This document shows positions 48,918 to 59,202 of a DNA stretch of 64,000 bases, piece after piece (position 1 is the first letter of the stretch; every line of letters begins with the position of its first letter). This stretch comes from Polynucleobacter sp. MWH-Spelu-300-X4 (GTDB lineage: Bacteria > Pseudomonadota > Gammaproteobacteria > Burkholderiales > Burkholderiaceae), in assembly GCF_018687515.1 (NCBI RefSeq), contig NZ_CP061294.1:1612001-1676000 (forward strand). Direction: 5' to 3'. The notes under the pieces were generated by a model, which worked only from the letters and a program-made list of their open reading frames with translations, did no database searches and was not told where the DNA came from. The position numbers and the translations under genes were made by a program.

Positions 48918-49654
48918 CATCTACATTATCAGCATCAGGCCTTCAAAAACGGTACGGCACACGTACCGTTGTTAAAAATGTAGGGTTAGAGGTTAAGAGT
49001 GGCGAAGTGGTTGGTTTGCTAGGTCCTAACGGCGCTGGCAAAACCACCTCTTTTTATATGATTGTTGGTTTAGTCCCTCTTGATGGCGGTGAAATTAATT
49101 TAAATGGCCAAGAAATTAGCCATCTCCCGATTCATGAAAGAGCCAAACTCGGTCTATCTTATTTACCTCAAGAAGCTTCTGTTTTTAGAAAACTCAATGT
49201 TGAAGAAAATATTCAAGCCGTTTTGGAATTACAAGAAGTCGATGGTCAAGCTCTTTCAAAACAAGAAATTCAGAACCGCTTAGAGCAGCTACTACAAGAA
49301 TTACAAATCGGGCACTTGAGAAAAAATCCAGCCATGTCATTATCTGGTGGAGAAAGACGACGCGTTGAAATTGCTAGAGCCCTAGCATCACAACCTAAAT
49401 TTATTTTGCTAGATGAGCCATTTGCTGGGGTAGACCCAATTGCTGTTGGTGAAATTCAGAGAATTGTTAGATTTTTGAAAGATCGTCAAATCGGCGTTTT
49501 AATTACTGATCATAATGTTCGTGAAACATTGGGAATTTGTGATCACGCCTACATCATTAGCGATGGAACTGTGCTGGCTGCTGGTGAACCTGAAAGCATT
49601 ATTGATAACGAGGCAGTTAGAAAAGTTTACCTTGGTGAAAATTTCAAGATGTAG
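48914..49654 (+). CDS. lptB: LPS export ABC transporter ATPase LptB
   Basis: A 246-residue ATPase. Walker [10 protein letters not shown] begins at residue 37. The LptB-type signature is [15 protein letters not shown] and Walker B is [13 protein letters not shown]. The switch His is in ITDHNVRET. It powers LPS extraction with LptF and LptG, which are not in this window. It overlaps lptA by 4 bases. A weak AT-only hairpin (49656-49671) before CAATTTT lies in the 65-base gap to rpoN. Confidence 0.97.
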   Translation: MTSTLSASGLQKRYGTRTVVKNVGLEVKSGEVVGLLGPNGAGKTTSFYMIVGLVPLDGGEINLNGQEISHLPIHERAKLGLSYLPQEASVFRKLNVEENIQAVLELQEVDGQALSKQEIQNRLEQLLQELQIGHLRKNPAMSLSGGERRRVEIARALASQPKFILLDEPFAGVDPIAVGEIQRIVRFLKDRQIGVLITDHNVRETLGICDHAYIISDGTVLAAGEPESIIDNEAVRKVYLGENFKM

Positions 49655-49719
49655 CCTTAAAAATATTTAAGCAATTTTCATACCAATCCTTTCATTGTCG
49701 AGGCTAAAATGACTTAATA

Positions 49720-51093
49720 ATGAAAGCAAGTCTCAACCTAAGGTTTTCACAGAACCTAGCTCTTACACCACAACTACAGCAGTCGATTAAGCTTCTGCAG
49801 CTATCAGCCCTTGAGCTAGAGCAAGAACTCATTCAAGCCGCAGAAACAAACCCCCTCATTGAATATGAGCCCCCAATGGATCGAGCTGCTACCGAACCAA
49901 TCATTCAGCTGTCTCACCGCAGCACCAATTCAATCAAGAGTAATTCGGATTGGGATGAAGATGACGACCGATTTACGAGGTTATCAGCGCCACAAAGCCT
50001 CCTAGATCATCTCATCGACCAAATTAGGGTCATGCGTTTATCCAACGTAGAAAAGAGCTTGGTAGGCCTTTTAGCGGGTAACTTGGATGAGAAAGGCCTC
50101 CTACCAATAACGCTAGATGAATTGGCCGAAGAAATCTCTGATGAGATTGATCTAGAAGATGGCTCTCCAAAAGAACAATTAACTAGAGCGCTTGCTAGAC
50201 TGCAACACCTAGAGCCTCCTGGCGTTGGAGCGAGAGACCTAGGCGAATGCCTCAAGCTCCAACTAGAGGCCCTACCTGAAAAAGATAAATTAGAGAAAGT
50301 TTGGGCGTATGCCCACAAGATATGTAGTGACCATATTGATTTATTAGCTAGCAGGGACTGGGTTCGACTTAAAAAAATACTAAAAGCTTCAGATGCTGAG
50401 CTCAATGCAGCAGTGGTAGCCATTAAAAATTTAAAACATAACCCCGCTGCAGAGTTTGAACAAGGCACAGAGACCACCCTCATCCCCGATGTGATCGTCA
50501 AAAAAACTACTCACGGATGGCAAGTCATACCCAACCCCGATGCACAACCCAAAATTAGCATCCATGAGGAGTATGCAAAGGTTATTAAAAATAATAAAAA
50601 TAGAGAAGGTGGAGATAACCTAGCCCAAAAACTACAAGAGGCTAGATGGCTTGTTAAAAATGTGCTACAAAGAAGCGAAACCATATTAAAAGTAGCTAAA
50701 GCTATCGTGGATAGACAACAAAATTTCTTCAATCATGGTGAAATCGCCATGAGGCCATTGGTTTTACGAGAAATTGCAGATACCTTGAATCTGCATGAAT
50801 CCACTATTTCAAGAGTCACCACTCAAAAATATATGGCCACACCCTTAGGTACTTATGAATTTAAGTACTTCTTTGGCAGCCAAGTCAGTACAGATACTGG
50901 CGGATCAGTCTCATCAACAGCCATCAGAGCGGTCATAAAACAATTAGTTGACGAAGAAGATGCCAACAAACCTCTCTCAGACACACAAATCGTAGATTTA
51001 CTTGCGACCAAAGGGTTTGTAATTGCCAGAAGAACAATTGCTAAATACAGGGAATCTCTACGCATCCCTGCAGTTCATTTGCGTAGAAAATAA
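49720..51093 (+). CDS. rpoN: RNA polymerase sigma-54 factor
   Basis: A 457-residue sigma-54. Region I is Gln/Leu rich ([16 protein letters not shown]) and needed for activator response. An acidic region II follows. The core-binding and HTH regions include [23 protein letters not shown] sequence. The RpoN box [10 protein letters not shown] begins at residue 436. It directs transcription from -24/-12 promoters with enhancer-binding proteins. hpf follows after 14 bases, the conserved rpoN-hpf-ptsN order. Confidence 0.97.
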   Translation: MKASLNLRFSQNLALTPQLQQSIKLLQLSALELEQELIQAAETNPLIEYEPPMDRAATEPIIQLSHRSTNSIKSNSDWDEDDDRFTRLSAPQSLLDHLIDQIRVMRLSNVEKSLVGLLAGNLDEKGLLPITLDELAEEISDEIDLEDGSPKEQLTRALARLQHLEPPGVGARDLGECLKLQLEALPEKDKLEKVWAYAHKICSDHIDLLASRDWVRLKKILKASDAELNAAVVAIKNLKHNPAAEFEQGTETTLIPDVIVKKTTHGWQVIPNPDAQPKISIHEEYAKVIKNNKNREGGDNLAQKLQEARWLVKNVLQRSETILKVAKAIVDRQQNFFNHGEIAMRPLVLREIADTLNLHESTISRVTTQKYMATPLGTYEFKYFFGSQVSTDTGGSVSSTAIRAVIKQLVDEEDANKPLSDTQIVDLLATKGFVIARRTIAKYRESLRIPAVHLRRK

Positions 51094-51107
51094 TATTGGA
51101 GCAAAGC

Positions 51108-51434
51108 ATGAATCTAAAAATTAGCAGTCATCACGTAGAAATAACCCCCGCTATGCGCTCACATTTGGAAAATAAGCTGTCGCGCATTTCGCTCCATTTC
51201 GACCAAGTAATTTCAGTTTCGGTCATTCTGTCAATTAATAATGAAAAAGAGAAGGATCTTCACAATCACGCTGAAATCACCCTACATCTAAAGGGGAAAG
51301 ATCTTTTTGCCGAGGCTCATCATAGCGATATGTACCATGCGATGGACATGGTGGTTGATAAATTAGACAGGCAAGTTCTGAAACATAAGGAAAAAGTTCA
51401 AGCCCATCACCATCAAACTATTAAAAACACTTGA
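51108..51434 (+). CDS. hpf: Ribosome hibernation promoting factor, short form
   Basis: A 108-residue S30AE/YfiA-fold protein ([46 protein letters not shown]). It binds the 30S decoding region and helps form 100S dimers at low growth. I placed the start at the ATG 51108, preceded by GGAG at 6 bases, not the TTG at 51096 that opens the frame. The His-rich tail is [10 protein letters not shown] promoter for ptsN overlaps its stop. Confidence 0.94.
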   Translation: MNLKISSHHVEITPAMRSHLENKLSRISLHFDQVISVSVILSINNEKEKDLHNHAEITLHLKGKDLFAEAHHSDMYHAMDMVVDKLDRQVLKHKEKVQAHHHQTIKNT

Positions 51435-51461
51435 TTAAATTGGTCAAGGCACTCTTATAAT
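51431..51461 (+). promoter_or_regulatory. Candidate ptsN promoter with consensus -10
   Basis: TATAAT (51456-51461) is a perfect -10. TTGATT (51431-51436) is the best -35, but the 19-base spacer is long. The start near 51468 would leave about 5 bases before the ptsN ATG at 51473, with no Shine-Dalgarno. It could give ptsN-hprK-rapZ transcription separate from rpoN-hpf. Confidence 0.5.
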
Positions 51462-51472
51462 GCACTGCACAC

Positions 51473-51928
51473 ATGAATGCCTTGACCCAACTAATTACCC
51501 CCAACAATATCGTTTTAGATATTGACGTATCTTCACAAGAAGAACTTTTTCAATTTGCAGGCAAGTTATTCGAAGGCCTTTATGGGCTTTCTTCAGAACT
51601 AGTACGCTCATGCCTGCAAGATAGAGAGAATTTAGGTTCAACAGGCCTTGGTAGCGGGATTGCCATCCCACACGGCCGCGTCAAAAACTTATCTGAGGCT
51701 CATTTAGGATTTATTCGTTTAAAAAATGGCATTGATTTCAAATCCCCTGACGGCATTCCTGTCAGAGTATTAGTTTTAATGTTAGTTCCAGAACAAGCAA
51801 CACAAAGTCATCTTGAAATATTGTCACAAGTAGCTCAGGTTCTATCTGATACACGTACAAAAGAGTTACTATTTACGGAAACCAAACTAGAGAACATTCA
51901 TCAATTGCTGACAGCCTGGAAAAAATAA
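51473..51928 (+). CDS. ptsN: PTS IIA-like nitrogen regulatory protein
   Basis: A 151-residue EIIA-Ntr. The phosphorylated His is H67 in [32 protein letters not shown] is the typical C-terminal block. It is the final acceptor of the PTS-Ntr chain and controls K+ uptake, nitrogen and carbon responses by protein contacts. It has no visible Shine-Dalgarno. It is followed after 1 base by hprK. Confidence 0.95.
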   Translation: MNALTQLITPNNIVLDIDVSSQEELFQFAGKLFEGLYGLSSELVRSCLQDRENLGSTGLGSGIAIPHGRVKNLSEAHLGFIRLKNGIDFKSPDGIPVRVLVLMLVPEQATQSHLEILSQVAQVLSDTRTKELLFTETKLENIHQLLTAWKK

Positions 51929-51929
51929 T

Positions 51930-52913
51930 ATGACCCAGCCTCTAAATTTAGCGGGTGTAACAGCCCAATCGTTATTTGACGATAACTCATCTGAATTGAA
52001 GTTAAGTTGGATTGCGGGACTGGAAGGCGCTGACAAAAATTTTGACCCTGAAGCAGTTAAGCTTGCCTCATCATCTTCCGACTTGGTAGGCCACTTAAAT
52101 TTAATTCACCCAGACAGAATGCAAGTTTTTGGCATTCCAGAAGTGAACTATTACGAGAAATTAGATCCTGAGAATAGAAAACGTCAGCTAGCGGGGCTCA
52201 TCTCCCTAAAACCACCCTGTCTCATCGTAGCCGATGGTTGCGACCCGCATGATGACATTATTCTTTACTGCCAAAGATCTTCCACACCTTTATTTAAATC
52301 AGCCATCTCAGCAGCAACGGTTATTGACCACCTGCGCTCTTATCTAACAAAAATAGGTGCGCCACGCTTAACCATGCATGGCGTATTTATGGATATTTTA
52401 GGTATGGGGGTTTTGATTACTGGTGACTCAGGGCTAGGTAAAAGTGAATTAGGCTTAGAACTTATCTCTAGGGGTCATGGTTTAGTGGCTGATGATGCCG
52501 TCGACTTTGCACGCTTAGGGCCTGATTACATTGAAGGTCGCTGCCCGCCCATACTAAGAGATTTGCTTGAAGTACGTGGCCTAGGCCTATTAGATATTCG
52601 AACTATTTTTGGCGAAACTGCTGTTCGTAGACGCATGAAATTAAGACTCATCGTTCAACTGGTTCGTAGAACTGATGGTGAGTTTGAGCGCCTACCAATC
52701 GAAGGCCAATCTATCGACGTTTTAGGCATTCCGATTAGAAGTGTAAAGATTCAAGTTGCGGCAGGCCGAAACTTAGCGGTTCTAGTAGAAGCTGCGGTAC
52801 GCAATACTATTTTGCAGTTGCGCGGCATTGATACTCTTAAAGAGTTCATGGAGCGCCAAAGAAAGTTAATGAGCGCTGACGAACCTAATAAAAATCAAGG
52901 TCGCCTAATCTAA
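51930..52913 (+). CDS. hprK: HPr kinase/phosphorylase
   Basis: A 327-residue enzyme. Walker A is [10 protein letters not shown] from residue 165. The HprK signature comes later ([16 protein letters not shown]), with [18 protein letters not shown] following. It phosphorylates or dephosphorylates a Ser in HPr. In betaproteobacteria with incomplete PTSs it adjusts the PTS-Ntr route. It sits between ptsN and rapZ with gaps of 1 and 2 bases, a strong context. Confidence 0.96.
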   Translation: MTQPLNLAGVTAQSLFDDNSSELKLSWIAGLEGADKNFDPEAVKLASSSSDLVGHLNLIHPDRMQVFGIPEVNYYEKLDPENRKRQLAGLISLKPPCLIVADGCDPHDDIILYCQRSSTPLFKSAISAATVIDHLRSYLTKIGAPRLTMHGVFMDILGMGVLITGDSGLGKSELGLELISRGHGLVADDAVDFARLGPDYIEGRCPPILRDLLEVRGLGLLDIRTIFGETAVRRRMKLRLIVQLVRRTDGEFERLPIEGQSIDVLGIPIRSVKIQVAAGRNLAVLVEAAVRNTILQLRGIDTLKEFMERQRKLMSADEPNKNQGRLI

Positions 52914-52915
52914 TC

Positions 52916-53806
52916 ATGCGCATTTTTATCATTACTGGCATTTCTGGCTCAGGAAAATCAGTTGCGCTTAATGCACTAGAAGACGCTGGGTATGATTGTG
53001 TTGATAATTTACCCGTCAGCTTCATTCATGATCTAGCCGAATCATTAAGTAAACAAGGTCGCGAAAAATTAGCAATTGCGGTTGATGCCAGACGCGGTCA
53101 CTCTATTAAAGAGCTACCTGATGTCATTGATAAGCTCAATAGAAATCATGACGTACGCATTTTGTTTTTAAATGCCAACACAGAAACTTTAGTGCAGCGC
53201 TATTCGGAAACAAGAAGACGGCATCCACTTTCCCAATCTAACGATACGCGTACACCGCAAGTAGCCTTGATTGATGCCATCGAAAAAGAGCGCGAGCTTT
53301 TATCAGAATTGGCAGAGACCGCTCACAACATCGACACAAGCCATATCAAAGCGCACACACTCAGATCTTGGATACAAGATCTATTAAAAGATGAGCGACC
53401 TGGCCTCACGATTCTATTTGAATCATTTGGTTTTAAACATGGCGTTCCCCGCGATGCTGATTTAGTCTTTGATGTGCGATGCCTGCCTAATCCACACTAT
53501 GATCCTCAACTACGCCCACTCACTGGAAATGATCCAGAAGTCGCCAATTTTCTGAGAGAGCATTCGGATGTTCAGGCCATGGGTGATGATATTCGCCGCT
53601 TTATAGAAACATGGTTGCCCAAGTATCAAGCGGATAGAAGAAGCTACTTAACAATTGCGATTGGTTGCACAGGCGGTCAACACAGATCTGTTTATTTATC
53701 CAATTGTCTTTTTGATTATTTTGAAAAACGCGTACAAACAAGTGGGGGTGGTGAATTACATCTACTTAAACGCCATCGCGAACTTGAATCAAATTCAACA
53801 AAATAG
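52916..53806 (+). CDS. rapZ: RapZ, RNase adapter / GlmS small-RNA regulator
   Basis: A 296-residue P-loop protein. Walker A is GISGSGKS at residues 8-15. [29 protein letters not shown] and the C-terminal [15 protein letters not shown] are diagnostic. In E. coli it targets GlmZ for RNase E cleavage and so controls glucosamine-6-phosphate supply. The sRNA partner in this organism is unknown. The last 41 bases overlap the mutY 3' end tail to tail. Confidence 0.95.
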   Translation: MRIFIITGISGSGKSVALNALEDAGYDCVDNLPVSFIHDLAESLSKQGREKLAIAVDARRGHSIKELPDVIDKLNRNHDVRILFLNANTETLVQRYSETRRRHPLSQSNDTRTPQVALIDAIEKERELLSELAETAHNIDTSHIKAHTLRSWIQDLLKDERPGLTILFESFGFKHGVPRDADLVFDVRCLPNPHYDPQLRPLTGNDPEVANFLREHSDVQAMGDDIRRFIETWLPKYQADRRSYLTIAIGCTGGQHRSVYLSNCLFDYFEKRVQTSGGGELHLLKRHRELESNSTK

Positions 53807-54830
53807 TTCTAACTGGCTTAGGCACACCTAAAGCTAGAGCATCTTCAAAAACAAACCATTGTTGATTAGGTTCTATAACAACCTTCTGCTTATTTAAATC
53901 GAGCATCATGGGCTGAATGGTTAAGCGTCTATGCGTTAGAACATGGCTAACCTTCTGCATCGGCTGGCCCTTCTTAGTCAAGACATCATTAAATTTTTCA
54001 GGGAAAGACCACATCCCTGCCCAAATTCCTTGATTCGGCCTCTTCTCTAGCAAAACTTTATTTTTCTGAATGGCAATCCACCAGTTCATATCAAGACGAA
54101 TGACCTTAACTTTTTTTACCTTTAATGGAATTTGCTCAATCTTGCCAAGTGCCTTAGCTACACAGTCTTTATTAAAAGGACATTTTGGACTTTTCTCACT
54201 TAAACAAAGAGGCCCATACTGCGTACAAAATGTCGCCCCAAAATCCATAAGGCCTTGCGTATAAGCAACTAAATCATCCGGCTTTTTAGGTAATAAAGTT
54301 TCAGCGTGCGTCCATAATTTTTTTGTTTCTGCCGACTTACTTAAATCTGCCTCAATACCCCAAACTCTCGCCAAAACTCTTTTAACATTTCCATCAAGAA
54401 TTGCAGCACGTTGCCCATAAGAAAAAACAGCAATTGCAGCAGCTGTAGATCGACCAATTCCTGGTAACTTTTCCAAAGCCACTGGATCACTTGGAAAAAT
54501 ACCATCATGCTCACTCATGACAACTCTCGCGCACTTATGAAGATTTCTAGCTCTCGTGTAGTAACCCATGCCACTCCACTCCGAGAGAACATCATCAACT
54601 GTAGCCATAGCTAATGAGCGCAAATCAGGAAAGCGTTTCAAAAATTCCTGGTATCTAATGAGGACTGTACTAACTTGAGTTTGCTGCAACATAATCTCAG
54701 ACAACCAAACACGATAAGCAGTTCGATTGATTTGCCAAGGCAAATGATGCCGTCCATCTTTCTTCTGCCAAGCAATTAAGTATTTGGCAAAATTTTTATC
54801 CAATGCATTTTTTTTTATTTCTTTTGGCAT
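53766..54830 (-). CDS. mutY: A/G-specific adenine glycosylase MutY
   Basis: A 354-residue HhH-GPD glycosylase that removes A opposite 8-oxoG. The catalytic Glu is E45 in [11 protein letters not shown]. The hairpin Asp is D146 in [18 protein letters not shown] is the helix-hairpin-helix, and the Nudix-like C-terminal domain starts near [13 protein letters not shown]. Iron-sulfur ligands are C202, C209, C217 and C223. The gap between the second and third is 7 residues instead of the usual 2, so the loop is expanded. It overlaps mutM by 16 bases at its start and rapZ by 41 at its end. Confidence 0.95.
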   Translation of the reverse strand: MPKEIKKNALDKNFAKYLIAWQKKDGRHHLPWQINRTAYRVWLSEIMLQQTQVSTVLIRYQEFLKRFPDLRSLAMATVDDVLSEWSGMGYYTRARNLHKCARVVMSEHDGIFPSDPVALEKLPGIGRSTAAAIAVFSYGQRAAILDGNVKRVLARVWGIEADLSKSAETKKLWTHAETLLPKKPDDLVAYTQGLMDFGATFCTQYGPLCLSEKSPKCPFNKDCVAKALGKIEQIPLKVKKVKVIRLDMNWWIAIQKNKVLLEKRPNQGIWAGMWSFPEKFNDVLTKKGQPMQKVSHVLTHRRLTIQPMMLDLNKQKVVIEPNQQWFVFEDALALGVPKPVRTILLNLIQVRDGV

Positions 54831-55651
54831 ATTGAGCAGAAATAAGTAGATCTCTGTCCTTGAACAATTTGCTTAATCGGCGCTTTACAAACAACGCAAG
54901 GCAAACCAGCTCGACCATAAACTTTTGTTTGCAACATAAAGTGGCCTGGCTCACCATCGCTATTAACAAAATCTTTCAAACTGCTACCGCCTGCCTTAAT
55001 CGCTTTATTTAATATTTTCCGAACAGAAGCAGCTAACATTTCAGCGCGTGACGATGACAACCGGCCTGCTGCCATCTCTGGATGAATACCTGAATCAAAA
55101 AGACTTTCTGAACAGTAGATGTTGCCCACACCAACTACCGCTTGGCCAGATAAAAGCCATTGCTTAATAGATACAGATCGCTTACGAGAATGGTCATATA
55201 AATGTTTTCCGGCATTCAACTCATTAAAGTCATCCGAAAATGGCTCAACGCCTAATTTAAGCAACAAAGGATGATGATCAATTTCACCATCCTCATCACT
55301 TGACCACAAAACCGCTCCAAATTTCCTAGGGTCATGCAATCTTAAAAACTTTTTGCCAAACTGAATTTCCACTCTATCGTGTTTTTTCAATTCATCAGAA
55401 GCGGACATGATTCTCAAAACACCCGTCATACCTAAGTGAATAATCAGATGCCCCTCATCAAATCTTAAAAGTAAATATTTTCCGCGTCTCTTTATTTGAT
55501 GTAATTTTTGACCTAATAGAACTTTTTCTAAATTCTTGGGGACAGGCCAACGTAACCGTCCATCATAAATTCGTACGGCGGTCACTTTTTTACCCTGAAT
55601 ATGGGGTTCGATACCTTGCTTGGTAACTTCAACTTCTGGCAATTCTGGCAT
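54815..55651 (-). CDS. mutM: Formamidopyrimidine-DNA glycosylase MutM (Fpg)
   Basis: A 278-residue bifunctional glycosylase/AP lyase that excises 8-oxoG. The mature N-terminus PELPEVE supplies the catalytic Pro and Glu. VGNIYCSESLF is the helix-two-turn-helix. The C-terminal zinc finger has CVVC and CSIC separated by 16 residues. It stands beside mutY, its GO-system partner; this pairing is compact and the genes overlap by 16 bases. It is divergent from the TPR-LolB gene. Confidence 0.96.
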   Translation of the reverse strand: MPELPEVEVTKQGIEPHIQGKKVTAVRIYDGRLRWPVPKNLEKVLLGQKLHQIKRRGKYLLLRFDEGHLIIHLGMTGVLRIMSASDELKKHDRVEIQFGKKFLRLHDPRKFGAVLWSSDEDGEIDHHPLLLKLGVEPFSDDFNELNAGKHLYDHSRKRSVSIKQWLLSGQAVVGVGNIYCSESLFDSGIHPEMAAGRLSSSRAEMLAASVRKILNKAIKAGGSSLKDFVNSDGEPGHFMLQTKVYGRAGLPCVVCKAPIKQIVQGQRSTYFCSICQKK

Positions 55652-55686
55652 ACCTAGATTGTAGGCTGTGAGATTAGAATGTGCTC

Positions 55687-57144
55687 ATGAAGAAAAAAAT
55701 TAATGTTTTGATAAGCGGTCTATTGCTTCTAATTAGCGTAAATGGCTGGGCCAACACTCGCAATGACTTATCTGCCGAACAAATGTTCCAGATACTAGCT
55801 TCAGAGATCGGCCTCCAAAGAGGTGAAGCAGCCTTGGCTTATCAAACCTACTTTAGCTTAGCAAGAAACTCGCAAGATCCTCAGTTAGCGCAAAGAGCCA
55901 TGGAAATTGCTATTGCAGGTAATGCCCCAGAACTAGCATTAGATGCGGCAAAACTATGGGATGAGCTTAGTCAAAAAGGAGAAGCAAAAGAAGTTTTAGT
56001 GACTTTGCTGATGATTAATCAACGTTGGACCGAAACAGTCAAACCGGCAACAGAGATACTTCAAAAAATATCTCCGGCGAAAAAAGAAAAACAAATTAAC
56101 TTATGGCGCCCTCTACTAGCTAAAGCATTAGATGAAGATGCAGCCCTAAAAGCTTTTTTCCAGATTCTTAAACCTTCCATCGCACAAATTAGCGATGCGG
56201 AATTACTCTACACATTTTCATTGGCAGCAGAAAAAGGTGGCCAATTTGAAGATATGGAAAAAACACTGCGAAAAATACTGATCAAAAAACCTAATGATAA
56301 AAATGCTTTGAATGCCTTAGGTTATTCCTTTGCGGATAGGGGTATTCATCTTAAAGAAGCCATCGCTTTACTAGATAAGGCCCACAAAATTGACCCTGAA
56401 GATGCCTACATTCTTGATAGCTTAGCTTGGGCCAACTACAAATTAGGTAACAAACAACAAGCAAGCGAGCAATTACAACGAGCATTTCAAGGTAAACCCG
56501 AAGCTGAAATCGGGGCGCATCTAGGGGAAGTATTATGGGCTTCTAACAAAAAAACTGAGGCTGAAAACATATGGCGTCAATCTGAATTAATTGATGCCAA
56601 CAATAAAACCCTAAAAGAAACTTTAAAGCGCCTATGGCCAGATAGGGTTCCTGCAATTAGTACAACTAAAGCCCCACAATTATGGGACGGTCGATTTGCC
56701 ATCAAGATTGGCAACTCAAATGATTCAAAAGGGGGCAGCGGCGCCTTTACGCTAACCCATGAAAACCAAATCGATATTCTCGACATCAGAAATCCACTAG
56801 GCGGCGCCTTGGCAAAAATAACCATTAGTGCATCTAATGCAAAACTAGAATCTGGTGATAAAGTTTTTGAATCAGTCGATGCAGATTCATTATTACAAAA
56901 TTATCTAGGCCTGCCATTACCGGCGCGTGGTCTATCCAAATGGCTAAACGGGGAGGCTAGAGTAGGCGCACCTGCGAGCATAGAGCGCGATGAATTAAAT
57001 CGCACAAAAAAAATGATCCAAGACAGTTGGGTTATGACATTTGGATGGAGCGATAAAAATCAATTGAAAAAAATGGAATTAAAACGCGACTCAAGCATGG
57101 GTGCGATTGAAATACGTTTAATTTTTGAAACTATCGATGACTAA
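55687..57144 (+). CDS. Periplasmic TPR protein fused to a LolB-like domain
   Basis: A 485-residue protein. A signal peptide (KINVLISGLLLLISVNGWA) is followed by TPR repeats to about residue 300. A LolB-type domain occupies about 332-485. It shows WDGRFAIKIG, IRNPLGGALAKI, LGLPLPARGLSKWLNGE and VMTFGWSD, which align in order with E. coli LolB blocks. LolB receives lipoproteins from LolA and inserts them in the outer membrane. Position before ispE is the normal lolB locus. I see no cysteine anywhere in the chain, so no lipid anchor. The frame could open at GTG 55681, but ATG 55687 starts the signal peptide. Confidence 0.8.
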   Translation: MKKKINVLISGLLLLISVNGWANTRNDLSAEQMFQILASEIGLQRGEAALAYQTYFSLARNSQDPQLAQRAMEIAIAGNAPELALDAAKLWDELSQKGEAKEVLVTLLMINQRWTETVKPATEILQKISPAKKEKQINLWRPLLAKALDEDAALKAFFQILKPSIAQISDAELLYTFSLAAEKGGQFEDMEKTLRKILIKKPNDKNALNALGYSFADRGIHLKEAIALLDKAHKIDPEDAYILDSLAWANYKLGNKQQASEQLQRAFQGKPEAEIGAHLGEVLWASNKKTEAENIWRQSELIDANNKTLKETLKRLWPDRVPAISTTKAPQLWDGRFAIKIGNSNDSKGGSGAFTLTHENQIDILDIRNPLGGALAKITISASNAKLESGDKVFESVDADSLLQNYLGLPLPARGLSKWLNGEARVGAPASIERDELNRTKKMIQDSWVMTFGWSDKNQLKKMELKRDSSMGAIEIRLIFETIDD

Positions 57145-57997
57145 AAAAATTACAGTTTCTGCCCCAGCAAAAATTAACCGATTCCTCCATATTGTTGGCC
57201 AAAGGAATGATGGCTATCATTTGCTTCAAACTGTTTTTCAGTTAATTAGCTTGACTGATGAAATTACGCTCACAAGCTCCCCAAGCCCTGAAATTAACCG
57301 AATTGATGGCCCCGCCAATATTCCCCCTGAGGAAGATTTAGTCGTAAAAGCAGCTCGCCTACTTCAAAAAACAACAAAAACAAACCTAGGCTGCACTATT
57401 AAATTACAAAAAAATATTCCTATGGGCGCTGGTTTAGGGGGAGGCTCCTCAGATGCGGCTAGTGTTTTATGGGGGCTTAATGAACTTTGGGATACCCAAC
57501 TAACGCGAGCTGATTTAATGACATTAGGACTTGAGTTGGGTGCAGACGTCCCATTCTTCCTATTTGGTCAAAGTGCATTCGCCGAGGGTATTGGAGAAAT
57601 ACTCCACCCCGTTAACTTGCCCCAAACACAGCTCCTCCTTATTTATCCTGGGGTAAATATCCCAACCATTGATGTCTTTAAATCACCTAATTTGACTAGA
57701 AACCACCCAGCCGTTACAATGTCAGACTTCATTGGGTCAGCACACATCGATCAATTCGGTTCCAACGATTGTGAAAGTGTGGTTACTCAGAAATATCAGG
57801 AAGTTGCGGAAGCAATTACTTGGCTAAAACAGCGGGTTCCTCAATCGAATCCGCGCATGTCAGGCTCTGGCAGTAGCGTATTTGCTACAGTAGAGGCTAA
57901 TTTAGCTAAGGAATTACTAAATCAACTACCTCAAAGATGGAAAGGTTTTGTTGTTCGGGGGCTTAATAGCCATCCGTCTTACAATCCAATTTCATAG
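57137..57997 (+). CDS. ispE: 4-diphosphocytidyl-2-C-methyl-D-erythritol kinase
   Basis: A 286-residue GHMP kinase of the MEP isoprenoid pathway. The N-terminus [13 protein letters not shown] and the ATP loop [14 protein letters not shown] are diagnostic. [11 protein letters not shown] is the third GHMP motif. I use the ATG at 57137, which overlaps the previous stop by 8 bases, rather than TTG 57125. tRNA-Gln lies 13 bases downstream and is probably co-transcribed. Confidence 0.96.
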   Translation: MTKKITVSAPAKINRFLHIVGQRNDGYHLLQTVFQLISLTDEITLTSSPSPEINRIDGPANIPPEEDLVVKAARLLQKTTKTNLGCTIKLQKNIPMGAGLGGGSSDAASVLWGLNELWDTQLTRADLMTLGLELGADVPFFLFGQSAFAEGIGEILHPVNLPQTQLLLIYPGVNIPTIDVFKSPNLTRNHPAVTMSDFIGSAHIDQFGSNDCESVVTQKYQEVAEAITWLKQRVPQSNPRMSGSGSSVFATVEANLAKELLNQLPQRWKGFVVRGLNSHPSYNPIS

Positions 57998-58010
57998 GAG
58001 TAGATGCGAG

Positions 58011-58087
58011 AGGGGAGTCGCCAAGCTGGTTAAGGCACCGGATTTTGATTCCGGCATGCGAAGGTTCGAATCCTTCTTCCCCTGCCA
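58011..58087 (+). tRNA. tRNA-Gln (anticodon TTG)
   Basis: A 77-base cloverleaf. The acceptor stem AGGGGAG pairs with TTCCCCT (one G-T), and GCCA is encoded at the 3' end. The anticodon arm CCGGA-TTTTGAT-TCCGG places TTG at positions 34-36. The T arm has GGTTCGAATCC. It sits between ispE and prs, the usual Burkholderiales position. Confidence 0.97.
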
Positions 58088-58146
58088 ACACTCAGATGTC
58101 GCATAATCCAACTACTCATCAAATACACAACATGACACGAGGCCCC

Positions 58147-59103
58147 ATGCAACATGAAACCATGATGGTTTTTACTGGCAACGCTAACCCAGCTTTAGCA
58201 AAAGCGGTGGCGGATCATCTCAAACTGCCACTTGGTAAAGCAGAAGTAGGTCGATTCTCCGACGGAGAAATTCAGGTTGAAATTCAGGAAAACGTTAGGG
58301 GTAAGCATGTTGTTGTGCTTCAATCAACCTGTGCACCTGCCAATGACAACCTCATGGAACTTATGATCATGGTAGATGCCCTAAAGCGAGCATCTGCAGG
58401 ACGAATCACGGCAGTGATCCCTTACTTTGGTTACGCAAGACAAGACCGCAGACCAAGATCTGCCCGTGTGGCGATCTCCGCTAGATTGGTTGCAAACATG
58501 CTCCAACAAGTAGCCGGTGTTGATCGCGTGCTAACCATGGATCTCCATGCGGATCAAATTCAAGGATTCTTTGATATCCCTGTAGATAACATTTACGCGT
58601 CCCCTATTCTTTTAAGCGATCTCCAGTCTAAAAAAGGTCCTGACCTTTTGGTAGTATCCCCAGACGTTGGTGGCGTAGTTCGCGCACGAGCCCTAGCTAA
58701 GCAATTAGGCTGTGACTTGGCCATTATTGATAAACGCAGACCAAAAGCTAACGTATCAGAAGTCATGCATGTCATTGGTGAGGTTGATGGTCGCCACTGC
58801 GTGATCATGGACGACATGATTGATACGGGCGGCACGCTCTGTAAAGCAGCTCAAGTACTCAAAGAGAGGGGCGCAAAAAGCGTTGTAGCTTACTGTACCC
58901 ACCCTGTGCTATCAGGTGGTGCCGTTGGTCGTATTGCTGAATCAGCACTTGATGAAGTGGTGGTTACTGACACCATTCCATTAAACGATGAAGCAAAAAA
59001 ACTTAATAAAATCAGAGTGTTATCAACTGCTCCATTGCTTGCCGAGACCCTTTCTCGAATCAGTACCGGTGACTCAGTGATGTCACTATTTGCCGATTCT
59101 TAA
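58147..59103 (+). CDS. prs: Ribose-phosphate pyrophosphokinase
   Basis: A 318-residue PRPP synthase from the chosen start. Motifs are [55 protein letters not shown] and the PRPP loop [11 protein letters not shown]. The frame runs back to 58045 inside the tRNA; in-frame ATGs lie at 58096, 58132, 58147 and 58162. I prefer 58147 because it leaves a short leader peptide before MVFTG as in relatives and has GAGG 4 bases upstream. PRPP feeds purH and pyrimidine pathways. Confidence 0.93.
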   Translation: MQHETMMVFTGNANPALAKAVADHLKLPLGKAEVGRFSDGEIQVEIQENVRGKHVVVLQSTCAPANDNLMELMIMVDALKRASAGRITAVIPYFGYARQDRRPRSARVAISARLVANMLQQVAGVDRVLTMDLHADQIQGFFDIPVDNIYASPILLSDLQSKKGPDLLVVSPDVGGVVRARALAKQLGCDLAIIDKRRPKANVSEVMHVIGEVDGRHCVIMDDMIDTGGTLCKAAQVLKERGAKSVVAYCTHPVLSGGAVGRIAESALDEVVVTDTIPLNDEAKKLNKIRVLSTAPLLAETLSRISTGDSVMSLFADS

Positions 59104-59142
59104 GAAAATCCTAAAGAATCGCTTTTTTAAGCTAGAATAGAG

Positions 59143-59181
59143 GGCTTTTCCGCTTGGTCGCGAGTGGAAAAGCCTTTGTTT
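59143..59181 (+). terminator. Strong hairpin between prs and rplY: prs terminator or rplY leader
   Basis: GGCTTTTCC (59143-59151) pairs with GGAAAAGCC (59166-59174). The stem extends inward by five more pairs (with two G-T) to a GTCG loop. TTTGTTTATTT follows, which could act as a U-tract. A -10-like TAGAAT (59133-59138) just upstream means the same hairpin could be the 5' end of the rplY message. Confidence 0.6.
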
Positions 59182-59202
59182 ATTTAACTATTTGGAGTTC
59201 AC

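Noticed and set aside
58045..58146. Prs coding sequence extended upstream into tRNA-Gln
   Set aside because: The frame begins inside the tRNA anticodon arm; relatives start close to the MVFTGNANP block.
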